64,000 nt of DNA, from positions 4,588,001-4,652,000 of the forward strand of contig OX637345.1 in the NCBI GenBank assembly GCA_951799405.1, read 5' to 3'. Shown piece after piece: positions 9,395-18,915 of the stretch; positions within the stretch are counted from its first letter, which is position 1; each line of letters starts with the position of its first letter. The position numbers and the translations under genes are program-made. The notes under the pieces are model-generated. The model saw nothing but the letters and a program-made list of their open reading frames with translations. It was not told where the DNA came from and did no database searches. The stretch comes from Agapetus fuscipes. Lineage: Eukaryota; Arthropoda; Insecta; Trichoptera; Glossosomatidae.

Positions 9395-9700
9395 AACGTA
9401 CTTTTTGATAATGGCAGTTGAAGTTTTTGATGATTGCAGTAAACACAAAAATACACAGTTTTCACAAAATAATACCATTTCCATGATATATTGTAAAAAC
9501 ATGTTTAAAAACTTATGTACCGGGATTCCTGTTATTATTATAATTTCAGTTGCAAAACGCACTTTTTAATGGTTGCGGTTCAATTTATATTCTTTTTAAT
9601 ACAAAAAACCACATATAACACAAAATAATACATTTTCCATGATATCTTGTAAGAATTTGTTTATAATTTTAAATACCGGGATTCCTGTAATTATTTAGCT
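9395..9700. repeat. tandem repeat, ~156-bp unit, two copies
   Basis: TTCCATGATAT and ACCGGGATTCCTGT occur at 9,479/9,519 and again 156 bp later at 9,635/9,675. The copies also share the ACACAAAATAATAC block. Confidence 0.65.
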
Positions 9701-10182
9701 CCAGTTTTGGCAACCTTGTTAAGTGAATTTATGACAAGCAGAATACGCCCTTTGCTGCTGGATTATGTACGATCACATATCAACGATGAAATCGATACCA
9801 ATTGCAATTTTATCACTGTCTACTATCGATTGACTACATTAATTGTTTGTAAGCAGTTCTTGTAAGAATTATAGAATTGTAAGGTGTACTTTTCCTAAGT
9901 TACAATTTAAGTTTAAACTAACCCAGAGCTTTTACTGAAGAATGTATGCAATGTAAAACAGCGCCTGTTGTGAGCGTTTTAGTTTTCAATAAATATTGTT
10001 TAACGTTATGGTTATTTGACTGATGCACCTGAAGCGTGGCCGCTAACTGTCAAAATTGTTCGACATAGCAGTTGTAAAAAAACTGTAAGCCAAATAGACC
10101 TTTCTGGTAGAACTAAAAAGCCGGTAAAAAGGACGAATTTTGCGTGGGAGACAGAGTTGATACAAAGAAGCCAGACAGTCAG

Positions 10183-10511
10183 ACGTGCTGTAAAAAAATG
10201 TTTCACTTTTGCGAATGCCACCACGGTTTCAGGGAAAGGCGGCAGGAGTTGCAAGGCTTATGTTCATGTGAGGTTTTCTTTATCTGTATGCACACATGCA
10301 GAATGTGTAGGCGCGAACACCGATTTTTTTTTTTGGGACTTGGGGATGTATTTGAGAGATTGGCTTTGGCATATAGCGCGAACCTACATGTGCCTGTCTG
10401 TGGGCATGCATTTAATATGAGCCTTAAAGGTTAACATATCTTTGCAGCTTAGATTATAGAATCTCAAATGTAATATATCTTTGCAACTTAGATTATTGAT
10501 TATTATAGATG
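10183..10511 (+). repeat. DR1 copy, interrupted
   Basis: The central and 3' parts of DR1 with its tail. Between GCGCGAACACC (10,320) and a second GCGCGAACCTACATG (10,378) there is about 60 bp of extra sequence with a T11 run, duplicating the GCGCGAAC segment. A second partial 3' end follows (AATATATCTTTGCAACTTAG). Confidence 0.7.
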
Positions 10512-10791
10512 CATTATATTACGACCGTTTTTAATGTTTATCAGATGCGAAGAAGATGATGTGCAATGAAAGATAAAGAGACGTTTCCAAAGGATGTTTT
10601 ATGTTTTGAATTAAAATCTCCTTCCTGCCCATCCAGAGTTGGGCATTGATGTCTTCCACTGATAGCGCGCTGATTTACAATGGTATCCAGAGTTATGATA
10701 TCTACCTGCCATCTTTTTTCTTTATTGATGTGACATTTCGGCTTCCCCCTTTGACGAATTAAATACTTAAAGCCTTCAGAAAACCATTGCA
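10512..10791. other. non-coding stretch
   Basis: No recognisable feature; short frames only. Confidence 0.4.
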
Positions 10792-10961
10792 AATCTATAA
10801 TCTAAGTTGCAAATATGTAAAGATAGGCAAGACCCACTTGCTTGGATAAGGCTTGCACACTCACAAACAGACACGTGTAAGTTTGCGCTTACGAATTCTG
10901 CAAGTGTACAAAATAAATAAAACCTCAAATGAACATAAACCTTGCTATTCCTCCCGTCTTA
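10792..10961 (-). repeat. DR1 copy, partial
   Basis: 3' half with ATAATCTA tail; diverged in the middle and ending shortly after the GAACATAAACC block. Confidence 0.65.
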
Positions 10962-10963
10962 AA

Positions 10964-11034
10964 AATGAAAAGGTTCCACTCGTCACAACGGGGTGAACGT
11001 GGTGAAAACTATAAGTTCACCATATATCTAGCTT
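10964..11034 (+). repeat. SINE-B 3' remnant
   Basis: Diverged version of the SINE-B end (GGTTCCACTCGTCAC ... TATAAGTTCACCATAT). Without the head; low identity. Confidence 0.4.
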
Positions 11035-11036
11035 CT

Positions 11037-11208
11037 AAAATCTAAATCTAAATCTAAGCTGCAAAGATATGTATCATTTGAGATTCATATTAAATGCATT
11101 CCCACAAGCAGACATGCATGATTTCGCGCCCTCACATGCCGCATGTGGACCTACAATATAAAAAACCCAATCTCAAATGAACATCTGCAAATCTTGCCGA
11201 CCTAGCTT
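11037..11208 (-). repeat. DR1 copy, partial
   Basis: (CTAAAT)n tail subfamily, with CTGCAAATCTTGCCGACC where the core should continue; head missing. Confidence 0.75.
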
Positions 11209-11445
11209 AGTTGAATTATTTTTATAAAAAAGTGAAGCAATTCTAAATTATCACAGGAAATAGATTTTAAAATTATAATATTTAGAAGATAAAACGAATA
11301 AGAAAGATAAAACTATTTTTTTCATTATAAGTCTAGAATTTTAACTGGCTGAAAAGCCGCACAACAAGTTTAGAGAGACGTTAAACTAGATAAGACCATC
11401 CACTTATAGATGTATAAGAAGTCAGATAAAAAATACAGCGACGAA
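11209..11445. other. non-coding stretch
   Basis: AT-rich, nothing recognised. Confidence 0.4.
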
Positions 11446-11500
11446 CAAGCTCGCAGAGGTCTCTTGAGGTGTGATACACACAAAAATAGTGCTCTGAAAA
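11446..11500 (+). repeat. SINE-A 3'-end fragment
   Basis: GGTCTCTTGAGGTGTGATACACAC followed by AGTGCTCTGA and an ATTATT tail, matching the SINE-A 3' end. Confidence 0.6.
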
Positions 11501-11513
11501 TATTATTATTATA

Positions 11514-11760
11514 TTCCTTGACTTATAGGTTGGTATGAGGCTGACCACCCGTACTGTAAAAATTGGTTCACTTTGCCAATGTCACCTCTTTTTCAGGTAA
11601 GGTAGGCAACAGTTGCAGGGCTTATGTTCATTTGAGATTGGATTTTTATATTGTAGGTCCACATGCGGCATGTGTTAGCGCAAACTTGTACGTGTCTGCT
11701 TGTGAGAATGCGTGTAATGTGAATTCACAATGTTCCATATCTTTACAACTTAGATTAAAT
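11514..11760 (+). repeat. DR1 copy, complete
   Basis: Begins at TTCCTTGACTTATAGG and runs to CAACTTAGATTAAATTAG. Followed immediately by a SINE-B 3' segment in the same orientation. Confidence 0.85.
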
Positions 11761-11921
11761 TAGTACCAGCGCCCTCGGGAGCTGGGAAACTCTCACTTCA
11801 ACTGAAGTGGTTGACGTTAAAAGCCGGCCTTCTTAGCTGTGAAAATAGATTGGTTCCACTTGCCACTTGCGAAAACCCTTTGGGGGTAACGCGGCAACAA
11901 GTTTCACTATATGTGTAGCTT
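11761..11921 (+). repeat. SINE-B 3' segment joined to DR1
   Basis: Starts inside SINE-B at GTACCAGCGCCCTCGGGAGC and continues to TATGTGTAGCTTC. The tRNA head is missing. The DR1-then-SINE-B order recurs elsewhere. Confidence 0.75.
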
Positions 11922-12148
11922 CTAATCTTATCTAATCTAAGTTGCAAAGATATGTTACATTGGAGAGTCACATTACAAGCATTCTCACAACCAGAAACGT
12001 ACAAATTCGCGCTTGCACATGCCTCATGTGAACCTACAACATAAAAACCAAATCTCAAATGGACATACACCCTGCAACTCTTGCCGTCCTTCCCTGAACC
12101 AGGGGTGACATTGGCAAAGTGAAACCATTTTTACAGCATGGTTTGGTC
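11922..12148 (-). repeat. DR1 copy, head slightly truncated
   Basis: (TAATCT) tail, complete core CTGAACCAGGGGTGACATTGG; ends at TTACAGCATGG before the head. Confidence 0.8.
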
Positions 12149-12266
12149 GTTGTAGTTGTAGGTTTCATGGGAGCTTCGTTGCATTAAAGCTGTATTTGGA
12201 CCACTTGAAGGAGAGATGAAGTGGGCTGTGAATGTTGTATCACAAGGCAGACATTCCATATTCCCT

Positions 12267-12541
12267 GGTATATCGCTGCCTTAGTTCTTGTTTATCGTAT
12301 ACGCCATTGAGAAAATTTTACATGAGCAATGCTTGCATGTGTAGTGGACCAATGTAAAAGACTTGTCTTATAAAAACAATAAATTTATTTTTTAAATATT
12401 TAAAAGAACTCTCACATTATCGAGTTTTACGGTTTTTCTTAGCTCAGATTGTGTAGAATTTGATTCATAAGACAACTGCATGGAAAAGTCATATTTGACA
12501 AGATTGGCGTATACGATAAACAAGAACTGGGGGAGCGATAT
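12267..12541. repeat. inverted repeat, ~38-bp arms, ~200-bp spacer
   Basis: The left arm 12,267-12,306 contains AGTTCTTGTTTATCGTATAC. The right arm 12,505-12,541 contains its complement GTATACGATAAACAAGAACT. Similarity ends at both arm borders. It may be the ends of a small foldback or MITE-like element. Confidence 0.6.
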
Positions 12542-13072
12542 GCTGGCGCGTGTGAGTAACATTTGTATAGCATGAAGCTGGGTCTGCTGCCCGACACGTG
12601 AATGTAATTTATTGTTAGACTTGCTAAGGAGCTCCCCTTACGGCGCGACCAAATCATCTCACAACGTACAACAGATAGCAACAAGGATTATATTGCAGCT
12701 GAGAAATTCAAAACGACACTTTATGTTGCATACAACATTGGATGGGCTAAGAAATCAATCTTTTGAGAATTAAAAATACGCTACCCCACTAATAATACAA
12801 AAATCCAAATTCAGTCTATCGGTAACCTTCCAACTGTGAATAGGTGTGTTACCTAATTGGAAAAAAAGTCCATATACATAAATGCCAAGCTGGGTATTTT
12901 CTACACGTGCCAACAAAAGAAAGTAAATGTGTTATAGAACATGGAATAATATTTCACTTTAATCCTATTCTATATGATTACGTTGATAAAATGTATTTTT
13001 TCTACTCCCATTTGGTAATTTACTAATTACAAAACGGCTAACGCAATCACAATGCCATACATTTCTACACCC

Positions 13073-13097
13073 GTTGCGTAATGTAACATTACGCAAC
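13073..13097. repeat. perfect short palindrome
   Basis: Arms GTTGCGTAATGT and ACATTACGCAAC, each 12 bp, around a single central base. Could be a binding site or a cruciform-forming end of an element. Confidence 0.5.
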
Positions 13098-13701
13098 CGG
13101 TAACCGTGTTGGAATGAAAATGTGCGCATGCGCATTGTCAAAATTGGAACCATTTTTTAATTTCAAATGTCAACCTTGTATGGGGGTATGAAGACCTGTC
13201 AATCCAAGATGGCCGCAAGCGATCAGCTGATTAGGCTTCATACAATATTACTGATATTCGGTAGGTAAGAATTACCGTGGTGATGAGACTTCCAGCCCTG
13301 TTCAGATGAAAATAAATATATTTTATGTGTAGAGTCAAATAAAAATTGTTAATAGTGCTAAAATTTATCAAATTTATTTATCGGAATGCTCCAAATAAAG
13401 CTTTCCTTTTTTCCAAGGAAAATAAAAGGCTTGAAAGGAAAACAATACAAATAAATTGCACAGAATCTGTACTCGACTTTCTTGCAAAAATTTACCCACT
13501 GTATGACGTATGTAAAGCTAGAATCATCTACCAGCTTATGCCGTTTCAATAAAAATGTAATATATCAATAATAAATCAATTTTATTCCACCGCGGTGTGT
13601 ACCTGCATACTCGTACAATATGGATATAGGCATATAAATACTTAAATGAATATAAATATTTTGTTGATTTATTTGAAAAAGTACCAATTACACAAGAAAG
13701 A

Positions 13702-13736
13702 TCCTCGACTCATAGGTTGGTATGAAGCTGACCTCA
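13702..13736 (+). repeat. DR1 copy, left part of a split copy
   Basis: Head of DR1 (CCTCGACTCATAGGTTGG) that breaks off at CAGTACTGTA and resumes at 14,420 after a LINE insertion. Confidence 0.65.
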
Positions 13737-14419
13737 GTACTGTACTGTACTGTATCCTGCCACCGTTTCATTAGGGGTGGCCGGTACCTCCGCAGATGCG
13801 CCTCCACTTTTTGCTGTCATCACCTTTTTCATACATACTCTTCTCTTATTCTCACTCTGCAGAATCCATTCTTTCGCAATCTCACTTATTTGGTCTAACC
13901 ATTCTTTCCTCAGCCTTCCCCTTCTGCGCTTTCCTCTGACATTTCCTTTGTACACTTTCTTCGTTAGTTGTTCATCATCCTTTCTTTCAAGATGTCTGAA
14001 CCATTTCATCGTACTTTTTTGTACTTTCATTCTCATATTCTCTTTTATACCACACTCGTTCATCACTCAAGCATTACGTACTCTATCACTCAGTGTCTTT
14101 CCAGCCATTGCTCTCAGGTAAGCCATTTCAACCGTACTTACATACTTTACTCAGCTCACATTCATTAAGCCTCACTTCCACCAACCAATATGCCATTGTG
14201 GACCGCCGATCTCATATTCTTCGTAAGTTTCCTATTTCTTGCAATTCTTCCAATCGTTTCCATTACACTTCTTCCTCTACTAGCGCGCTTTTCCAATTAT
14301 TTCGTCAATTTCGCATTCGACTCAAACTTGCTTCCCAGATAATCAAATTCTTTCACGACCTCCACTCTTTTTTCATTCAGTCTTATCTCAATTTTCTCGC
14401 ATTTCTCAGTCCTCTCATA
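13737..14419 (-). pseudogene. RTE-like LINE 3' end inserted in DR1
   Basis: The minus frame 14,066-13,734 contains NECGIKENMRMKVQKS, KWFRHLERKDDEQLTKKVY, a GRLRKEWLDQI segment and RRVCMKKVMT. It is the same C-terminal region as the copy at 1,635-2,054 but from a different subfamily. Upstream, 14,067-14,419 continues in a decayed form of the same domain. Its 3' end carries TACAGTACAGTACAG, a microsatellite-like tail instead of a DR1 end. Confidence 0.75.
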
Positions 14420-14640
14420 ATGTAAAAAATAATTCACTTTGTCAATGTCACCCCTGTTTCAAGGAAGGTCGGCAAGAGTTGCAAGTTTTATGTTCATTTG
14501 AGATTTGGTTTTAATTTGTAAGTACAAATTCAGCATTCGTAAGCGCGAACTTACACATACCTGTTTGTGGGCATGCATTTCATATTAGTTTTGAATGTTT
14601 ATATTTCATTGCAACTTATATTCTAGATTATTATAGATGG
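14420..14640 (+). repeat. DR1 copy, right part of the split copy
   Basis: Continues from TGTAAAAAATAATTCACTTTG to the AGATTATTATAGAT tail. Together with 13,702-13,736 it makes one DR1 interrupted by the LINE. Confidence 0.75.
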
Positions 14641-15894
14641 TCATTGAACCCTTCTGTATGCAAACTAGTACTTTGTATGGTGGGTAAACTTTTTAGTTAT
14701 ATTTTGAAAAAGGAACGACTGATTATTATTGGTATTTATAAAATTTTAAGAATCGCAGCCATTTGTCTATTTTTAACCCTTTGACTACCAAGAAAATTGC
14801 TAATACATTTTGTATGGAAAATTTTCACTTTGTATGGCGGCTATACTTTTGATTCACTTTTTGGAAAAAATAATGATGGCAATATATAGGTTATTATTAT
14901 TATTTTACATTTGTACTACATTATTTTTTTATTAACCCTCTAACTGCCGAGAATTTTTCCATTATTTTTTCTTTTATATGGCAACTCCCTAAATCGAGAT
15001 TATGATGAAGAAATGATTATAATTTTTAGATAGCACTATTATATAAATGGATTCACAAAAAAATTAAGAAAAATCGTCGGAGCCGTTTTTGAGAAAATCG
15101 AATTTTAAATTTTCAGCTCTTTGGAAGCCATCTTGAATTTTCAAAAAAGTAAAAAAAAAATGATTACGAATTAAAGTGATAAGCTTGTTCTTTCTATCAA
15201 ATCTAAAACAAATTTAAATATCTTGCATTTTAATAGGTTTTTGTAATATTTTCGATTTAAAATTTCAGGTCGTGTAAACGGTGCTTTATATTTATTTTTT
15301 CAAAAAATTTTTTTTGTAAATTTGTAGAAATTTATGTTGTCCATAATATTGTAGAACATTATATTTTTGTTGACCCCTTAACTGTCGAGAAAATCACAAT
15401 CGTTTGTTTTTTTCATATGGCAGCCCATAGACACAGATTAGTAAGAGTATTGCCATAACTAATTTATTAAAATAAAAACTAATAAATGGCAACTCTGAAA
15501 ATTTAAGAAAAATTCTTGGAGCCGTTTTTGAGAAAAGTGCAATTTTATGTTTTTTTTGTATGGCAGCCATCTTGAATTTTCAAGTAAGTGTAATGCCATG
15601 TTATTCATACTTAATACATGTCCAAAAAAGTTGATGTAGCCAAAATTTGGTATCTCTAGGTCTTATACTTTGGAAAGTGACACACACACATACATACATA
15701 CATACATACATACATACATACAGACGGACGTTTTTGAAAGATAGTGTTTTTTGGCATGTCCTGCACCAGGACAACTCATTTCCGTGAAAACCTCGAAAAA
15801 ATTTTTTCACACCAAATCATAACTTTCTTTATAGCCTTCGGCTATAGCAAGAAAGTAAAAATTTCACCGCAAAAAATAAACAAACTCAAAAAGT
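14641..15894. repeat. AT-rich element with internal reiterations and terminal hairpin
   Basis: Related motifs recur across the segment. 'CCCT(T)TGACTACCAAGAAAA'-like sequence is near 14,779, 14,936 and 15,374. GGAGCCGTTTTTGAGAAAA occurs at 15,079 and 15,519. GCAGCCATCTTGAATTTTCA-like sequence occurs at 15,127 and 15,563. A CATA microsatellite (15,688-15,721) follows, and a hairpin with TATAGCC/GGCTATA and CTTTCTT/AAGAAAG arms lies at 15,823-15,856. No coding frame. Looks like one non-autonomous or decayed element of unknown class. Confidence 0.45.
15686..15721. repeat. (CATA)n microsatellite
   Basis: A short CA run passing into about eight CATA units. Confidence 0.9.
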
Positions 15895-16108
15895 TACTTG
15901 GTTAATAGGTGAGTATGAGGTTGATCACCTATGCTGTACAAACTTGGTTCACCTGCCAATACAATTATGTATATTTGAGTTTTGGGTTTGAATGTTTAAG
16001 CTTGTATGCAGGATGTAAAAGCGTGACCTTATATGTGTCGGCTTGTAGGCATGAATTCAATATGAAACCTAAATATAATTTATCTTTACAACTAAGGTTA
16101 GATTAGGT
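15895..16108 (+). repeat. DR1 copy, diverged
   Basis: Head ACTTGGTTAATAGGTGAGTA and end CAACTAAGGTTAGATTAGG remain, but the core TTTCAGGGAAGGTCGGC is deleted. One of the oldest DR1 copies here. Confidence 0.65.
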
Positions 16109-16145
16109 AATCGATGGGAATGATAAATCACACGTTTTGACAAAG

Positions 16146-16378
16146 GTAAGGTTTTAATTACTTCAAATGGACGAGTACATTATAATGACTGTTATTCACT
16201 ATTTTGTTAATGCTCTCATGGTCGTAGAAAAAGTATTGTATGCCACTGCACGTAATTAGCCTTTGTAACACTCGTGCTTTCTATTGTGCCATTCGGCTGC
16301 GCCTCATGGCACAAACTAGCACTCGTGTTACAAAGACTATCATTACTAGGCAGTGGCATAAATAACTATTTCATTAGT
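16146..16378 (+). repeat. palindromic repeat family, copy 2
   Basis: Positions 16,226-16,373 form a long imperfect palindrome. TATGCCACTGC pairs with GCAGTGGCATA, TTTGTAACACTCGTGC pairs with GCACTCGTGTTACAAAG, and the centre TGTGCCATTCGG...CCTCATGGCACA also folds. The left flank matches 8,220-8,254 in reverse. Confidence 0.65.
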
Positions 16379-16600
16379 CAAAATATTTTGTTCGCGAAAG
16401 TGACAGCCATTTCTAGAACTAGTGATGTTCAAATATATAGGTACTTGCTTCTTCAAGTATGTAACTTCTATGCTCGCGGTAATAGATACTTGTGAAAATC
16501 ATCCTGTACATAATGAGGTGGAAACATTTTTGAATTCGGAATTTATCAGATATTTTCATACTTTCAACAACACTAATAACAAACACGTTACCATAGTTAC

Positions 16601-16659
16601 CATGGGTTTGAATCTCGGCGGAGCACAAAAAATACACCATTTATATTTTCAAATTTAGA
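16601..16659 (+). repeat. SINE-A fragment
   Basis: B box and start of body only: GGGTTTGAATC, GGCGGAGCACAAAAAATAC, ACCATTTATATTTTCAAATTT. Confidence 0.65.
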
Positions 16660-17604
16660 TAGATATAGATATAATAGAGCAAGAAAAGTAATCAGTACAT
16701 TGTTAAGCAATACCTATTGTGCAAAATAAATCTTGTCAAACAAATAAATTGCAGAAAAACAGCACACTAAAATCATAACACTATTATTATTATATTAAAA
16801 GAACCATTCATTTTTTATTTATATGTCGTATACTTGGCAGTTCTATAATTATTAAAATACATGCTGGATATCCTTCGAAATTGCACAAAATCTGCCTGCA
16901 TTCTTTCCTCCCCTGCTGAATACAAGCACCTTCATTATTTTTACTCACATTGCACTTAAAAAATAAAATTCACGTAGGTAGAATCAATTTTTCAAAGGAA
17001 TTGCACCTTTAACTGATTGCTCTGAATATTTTTAACATCTTAATAAGTGCACTGCGTTTTACATGCATTCTACTCCATATCCACGGTTAAAAGACAGCGA
17101 CATTTGGGTAAAAAAATGAGTTATGAATGCTATCTTACTTGAAATTTTCCGCTCTTTTTAATGCGCTAACTCCCATAGCTCTACGAAAATTTTTGTGTTG
17201 TTTATGGCCAAGCCAACAAATACGTTTTCGAAGTATGGTTTTGGTCTGACCGACAAGATTTTGGTCTTTTTTGTCCTAAAGGCGTTTGTGACATAAAAAA
17301 ATCGTAAAACCACATTGATATGAATGCCAATAAATGCCTTTATTTTTTTTAATTGTAGAGCTGTTTTGATTTTAACGATATGATAAAAAATAAAAAAGTT
17401 GTGCAATTTTTCTGCAATTTCTAACTTTAAACTGCTCTCCTGAGCAATTTAGTTGATGCAATTTAGCTTATGCCCTACTGCCTTTAAACCGTCGATATAT
17501 TTTATCACAAGAATAAAAAATTGTGTAAACTTACCTCAATTGCGTAAATAAATAAATAAAGTATGAAAACTAAAGCAATCTCAAGGAGTGCCGTCTTATA
17601 TTTC
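16660..17604. other. non-coding stretch before the gypsy insertion
   Basis: AT-rich, no supportable gene. The last ~75 bp (17,530-17,608) is one half of a repeat whose uninterrupted relative is at about 51,785-51,900. That relative is used to define the gypsy empty site. Confidence 0.5.
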
Positions 17605-17608
17605 ATAC

Positions 17609-18126
17609 TGTTACGAAATTAGGGTTCAATTGTCTTCAAATTAAAAATACACAGGTCTTCTTCAATAGTTATTTATTTTACACAGTTACAAAATTTATTT
17701 TCACACTACTTTCTCGATTATTCCACTTGGTTTTGGTTCACTGATCAGATGACTTCGATGTGTTTGTAAGTCTCTATGATACTGGCCCGCTCTGCAGGCC
17801 ATTCGCACCTTTATACTCTTCAGAGCAGTATGATCCAGAACTAAAGTCGCCAGACGGTTCCAGAGTAATTATTACTTCTCGACGCTTCACGTACTACCTA
17901 GAGATACAACCAAAATCCTACCTACAAATGTAACACAGTATTCCTATAATTATAACAAATACCTACTTAGCCTAGAGAATTCTACACTTATACATAATTA
18001 TCGATCTTACCTACCAATACTTTTGAGGATTCTTATAACTATAACTATCCATACTTATTTCAATATTTATATTTACATAACACTATAACTACCCATACTT
18101 ATTTCAATATTTATATTTACATAACA
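17609..18126 (-). repeat. gypsy 3' LTR
   Basis: 518 bp, TGTTACG...ATAACA on the plus strand, i.e. TGTTAT...CGTAACA in element sense. Contains a TATA-like GTATAAAG (minus, about 17,810-17,816) and an AATAAA (minus) about 140 bp downstream of it. A 44-bp direct duplication lies at 18,038-18,125, near the start of U3. Confidence 0.95.
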
Positions 18127-18139
18127 CTACCCCCCACCT
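18127..18139 (-). promoter_or_regulatory. polypurine tract overlapping the pol stop codon
   Basis: In element sense AGGTGGGGGGTAG directly precedes the 3' LTR. It would prime plus-strand DNA synthesis. The same bases encode the last Gly residues and the TAG stop of the downstream coding segment, so the reading frame ends exactly at the LTR border. Confidence 0.85.
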
Positions 18140-18915
18140 AGACTGTTTCGTCCCGGAACAGTCTTGACTCTGTGTAGGTAGGGGCATGCTGATCCACGTC
18201 GACACCCTGTGGTCAGGAAGAAGTGGCAGTCCACGGATTTCTCCCCACTGGCTCTCGGCTGCGCTTGCTCGCAGCACACCATGACGCTGATGCCGACTCC
18301 CGAGAACACTGCTTCAATCATACTCCGGATTATCCGCCAGTCTCGATTAGCGCGGCCGCCACCCATCTTCGGTATTGCCAGACGCGCCTGCTGATCCTCC
18401 AACATGTAGTCACGCAGCTCAACAAGGCCGTCCCACAATGCCTTGTAGTCCTCTTCCAGGTTGCTGGAATCCGGGACAACCAGGCAGTATGCTTGTTGAC
18501 GCCCCTTCGGTAGTCTCAGAGCTCTTCCTTGCGGGCTGCTCGAGGGTTGCGGTTCTCCGAATTTGTATCGGAAGACCCGTGCAATTCCTCTAGACATATC
18601 TAGATCTTCCGGTACACTGCATGCCAGTGTGTGGTCCCTAGTGACCTCAAATAAGTCCTTGTGGACTTCTGTGGTCACTCCATGGCGAAACTTCTGCCCT
18701 GCCTTCGCGTTCTCCCAAAACGTCTCAAAGGTTGGTGATCTTTCGGATGCGACGCACTGTCGTACTTTTTGGGCTGGTTGGTCATCATTATCGCCTAGGT
18801 ATGGTGAGAGGCGATTGTAGTGCACGACCCTTGGTTTTCCGTTTGGTCTCTTTTTTATGCGGTAGACCACATCGTTGATGCGCTCCAAGATCTCGTACGG
18901 CCCGTCCCAGGAACG
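18127..18915 (-). CDS. pol 3' segment: integrase C-terminal tail, TARG1-like macrodomain and CCCH zinc finger
   Basis: Open from just after the in-frame TAG at 18,916-18,918; the first ATG is at 18,888 (253 codons from it). The first codons carry a GPY/F-like integrase tail, and residues 1-30 from the Met finish it (INDVVYRI, LSPYL). Residues about 73-206 look like a macrodomain of the OARD1/TARG1 type: DLFEVTRDHTLACSV with a DMSRGIARVF loop, a middle strand QQAYCLVV, an IPKMGGG loop, then RSMIEAVF and ISVMVCC. Family members bind ADP-ribose and some remove it from proteins. From memory of TARG1, the catalytic Lys and Asp positions do not look conserved here, so binding without hydrolysis is plausible. 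Residues 221-239 form a CCCH finger (C221-x7-C229-x5-C235-x3-H239), a class that usually binds RNA. Such a tail is not part of the usual gypsy pol. The macrodomain call is from pattern recognition and needs a profile search. Confidence 0.8.
   Translation of the reverse strand, partial: RSWDGPYEILERINDVVYRIKKRPNGKPRVVHYNRLSPYLGDNDDQPAQKVRQCVASERSPTFETFWENAKAGQKFRHGVTTEVHKDLFEVTRDHTLACSVPEDLDMSRGIARVFRYKFGEPQPSSSPQGRALRLPKGRQQAYCLVVPDSSNLEEDYKALWDGLVELRDYMLEDQQARLAIPKMGGGRANRDWRIIRSMIEAVFSGVGISVMVCCEQAQPRASGEKSVDCHFFLTTGCRRGSACPYLHRVKTVPGRNSLGGG

Larger units (their letters stand above)
8255..10182. other. long non-coding stretch
   Basis: No gene that I can support. It holds the diverged tandem repeats at 8,641-8,925 and 9,395-9,700 and a short LINE relic at 8,962-9,076. 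Antiparallel short frames at 9,344-9,569 lie in a tandem repeat and are not convincing. Confidence 0.5.
12149..13701. other. non-coding stretch
   Basis: No supportable gene. Contains the inverted repeat 12,267-12,541 and the palindrome 13,073-13,097. A minus frame at 12,439-12,684 spans one inverted-repeat arm and has no recognisable domain. Confidence 0.5.

Noticed and set aside
9344..9569. Two antiparallel 70-codon frames
   Set aside because: AT-rich tandem repeat, no domain, neither frame continued.
8641..9700. CRISPR-like or satellite array
   Set aside because: Only two or three long diverged units without spacers; eukaryotic context.
10012..10434. Overlapping frames up to 134 codons
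   Set aside because: Much of the C-terminal half is DR1 sequence; the rest is unrecognised.
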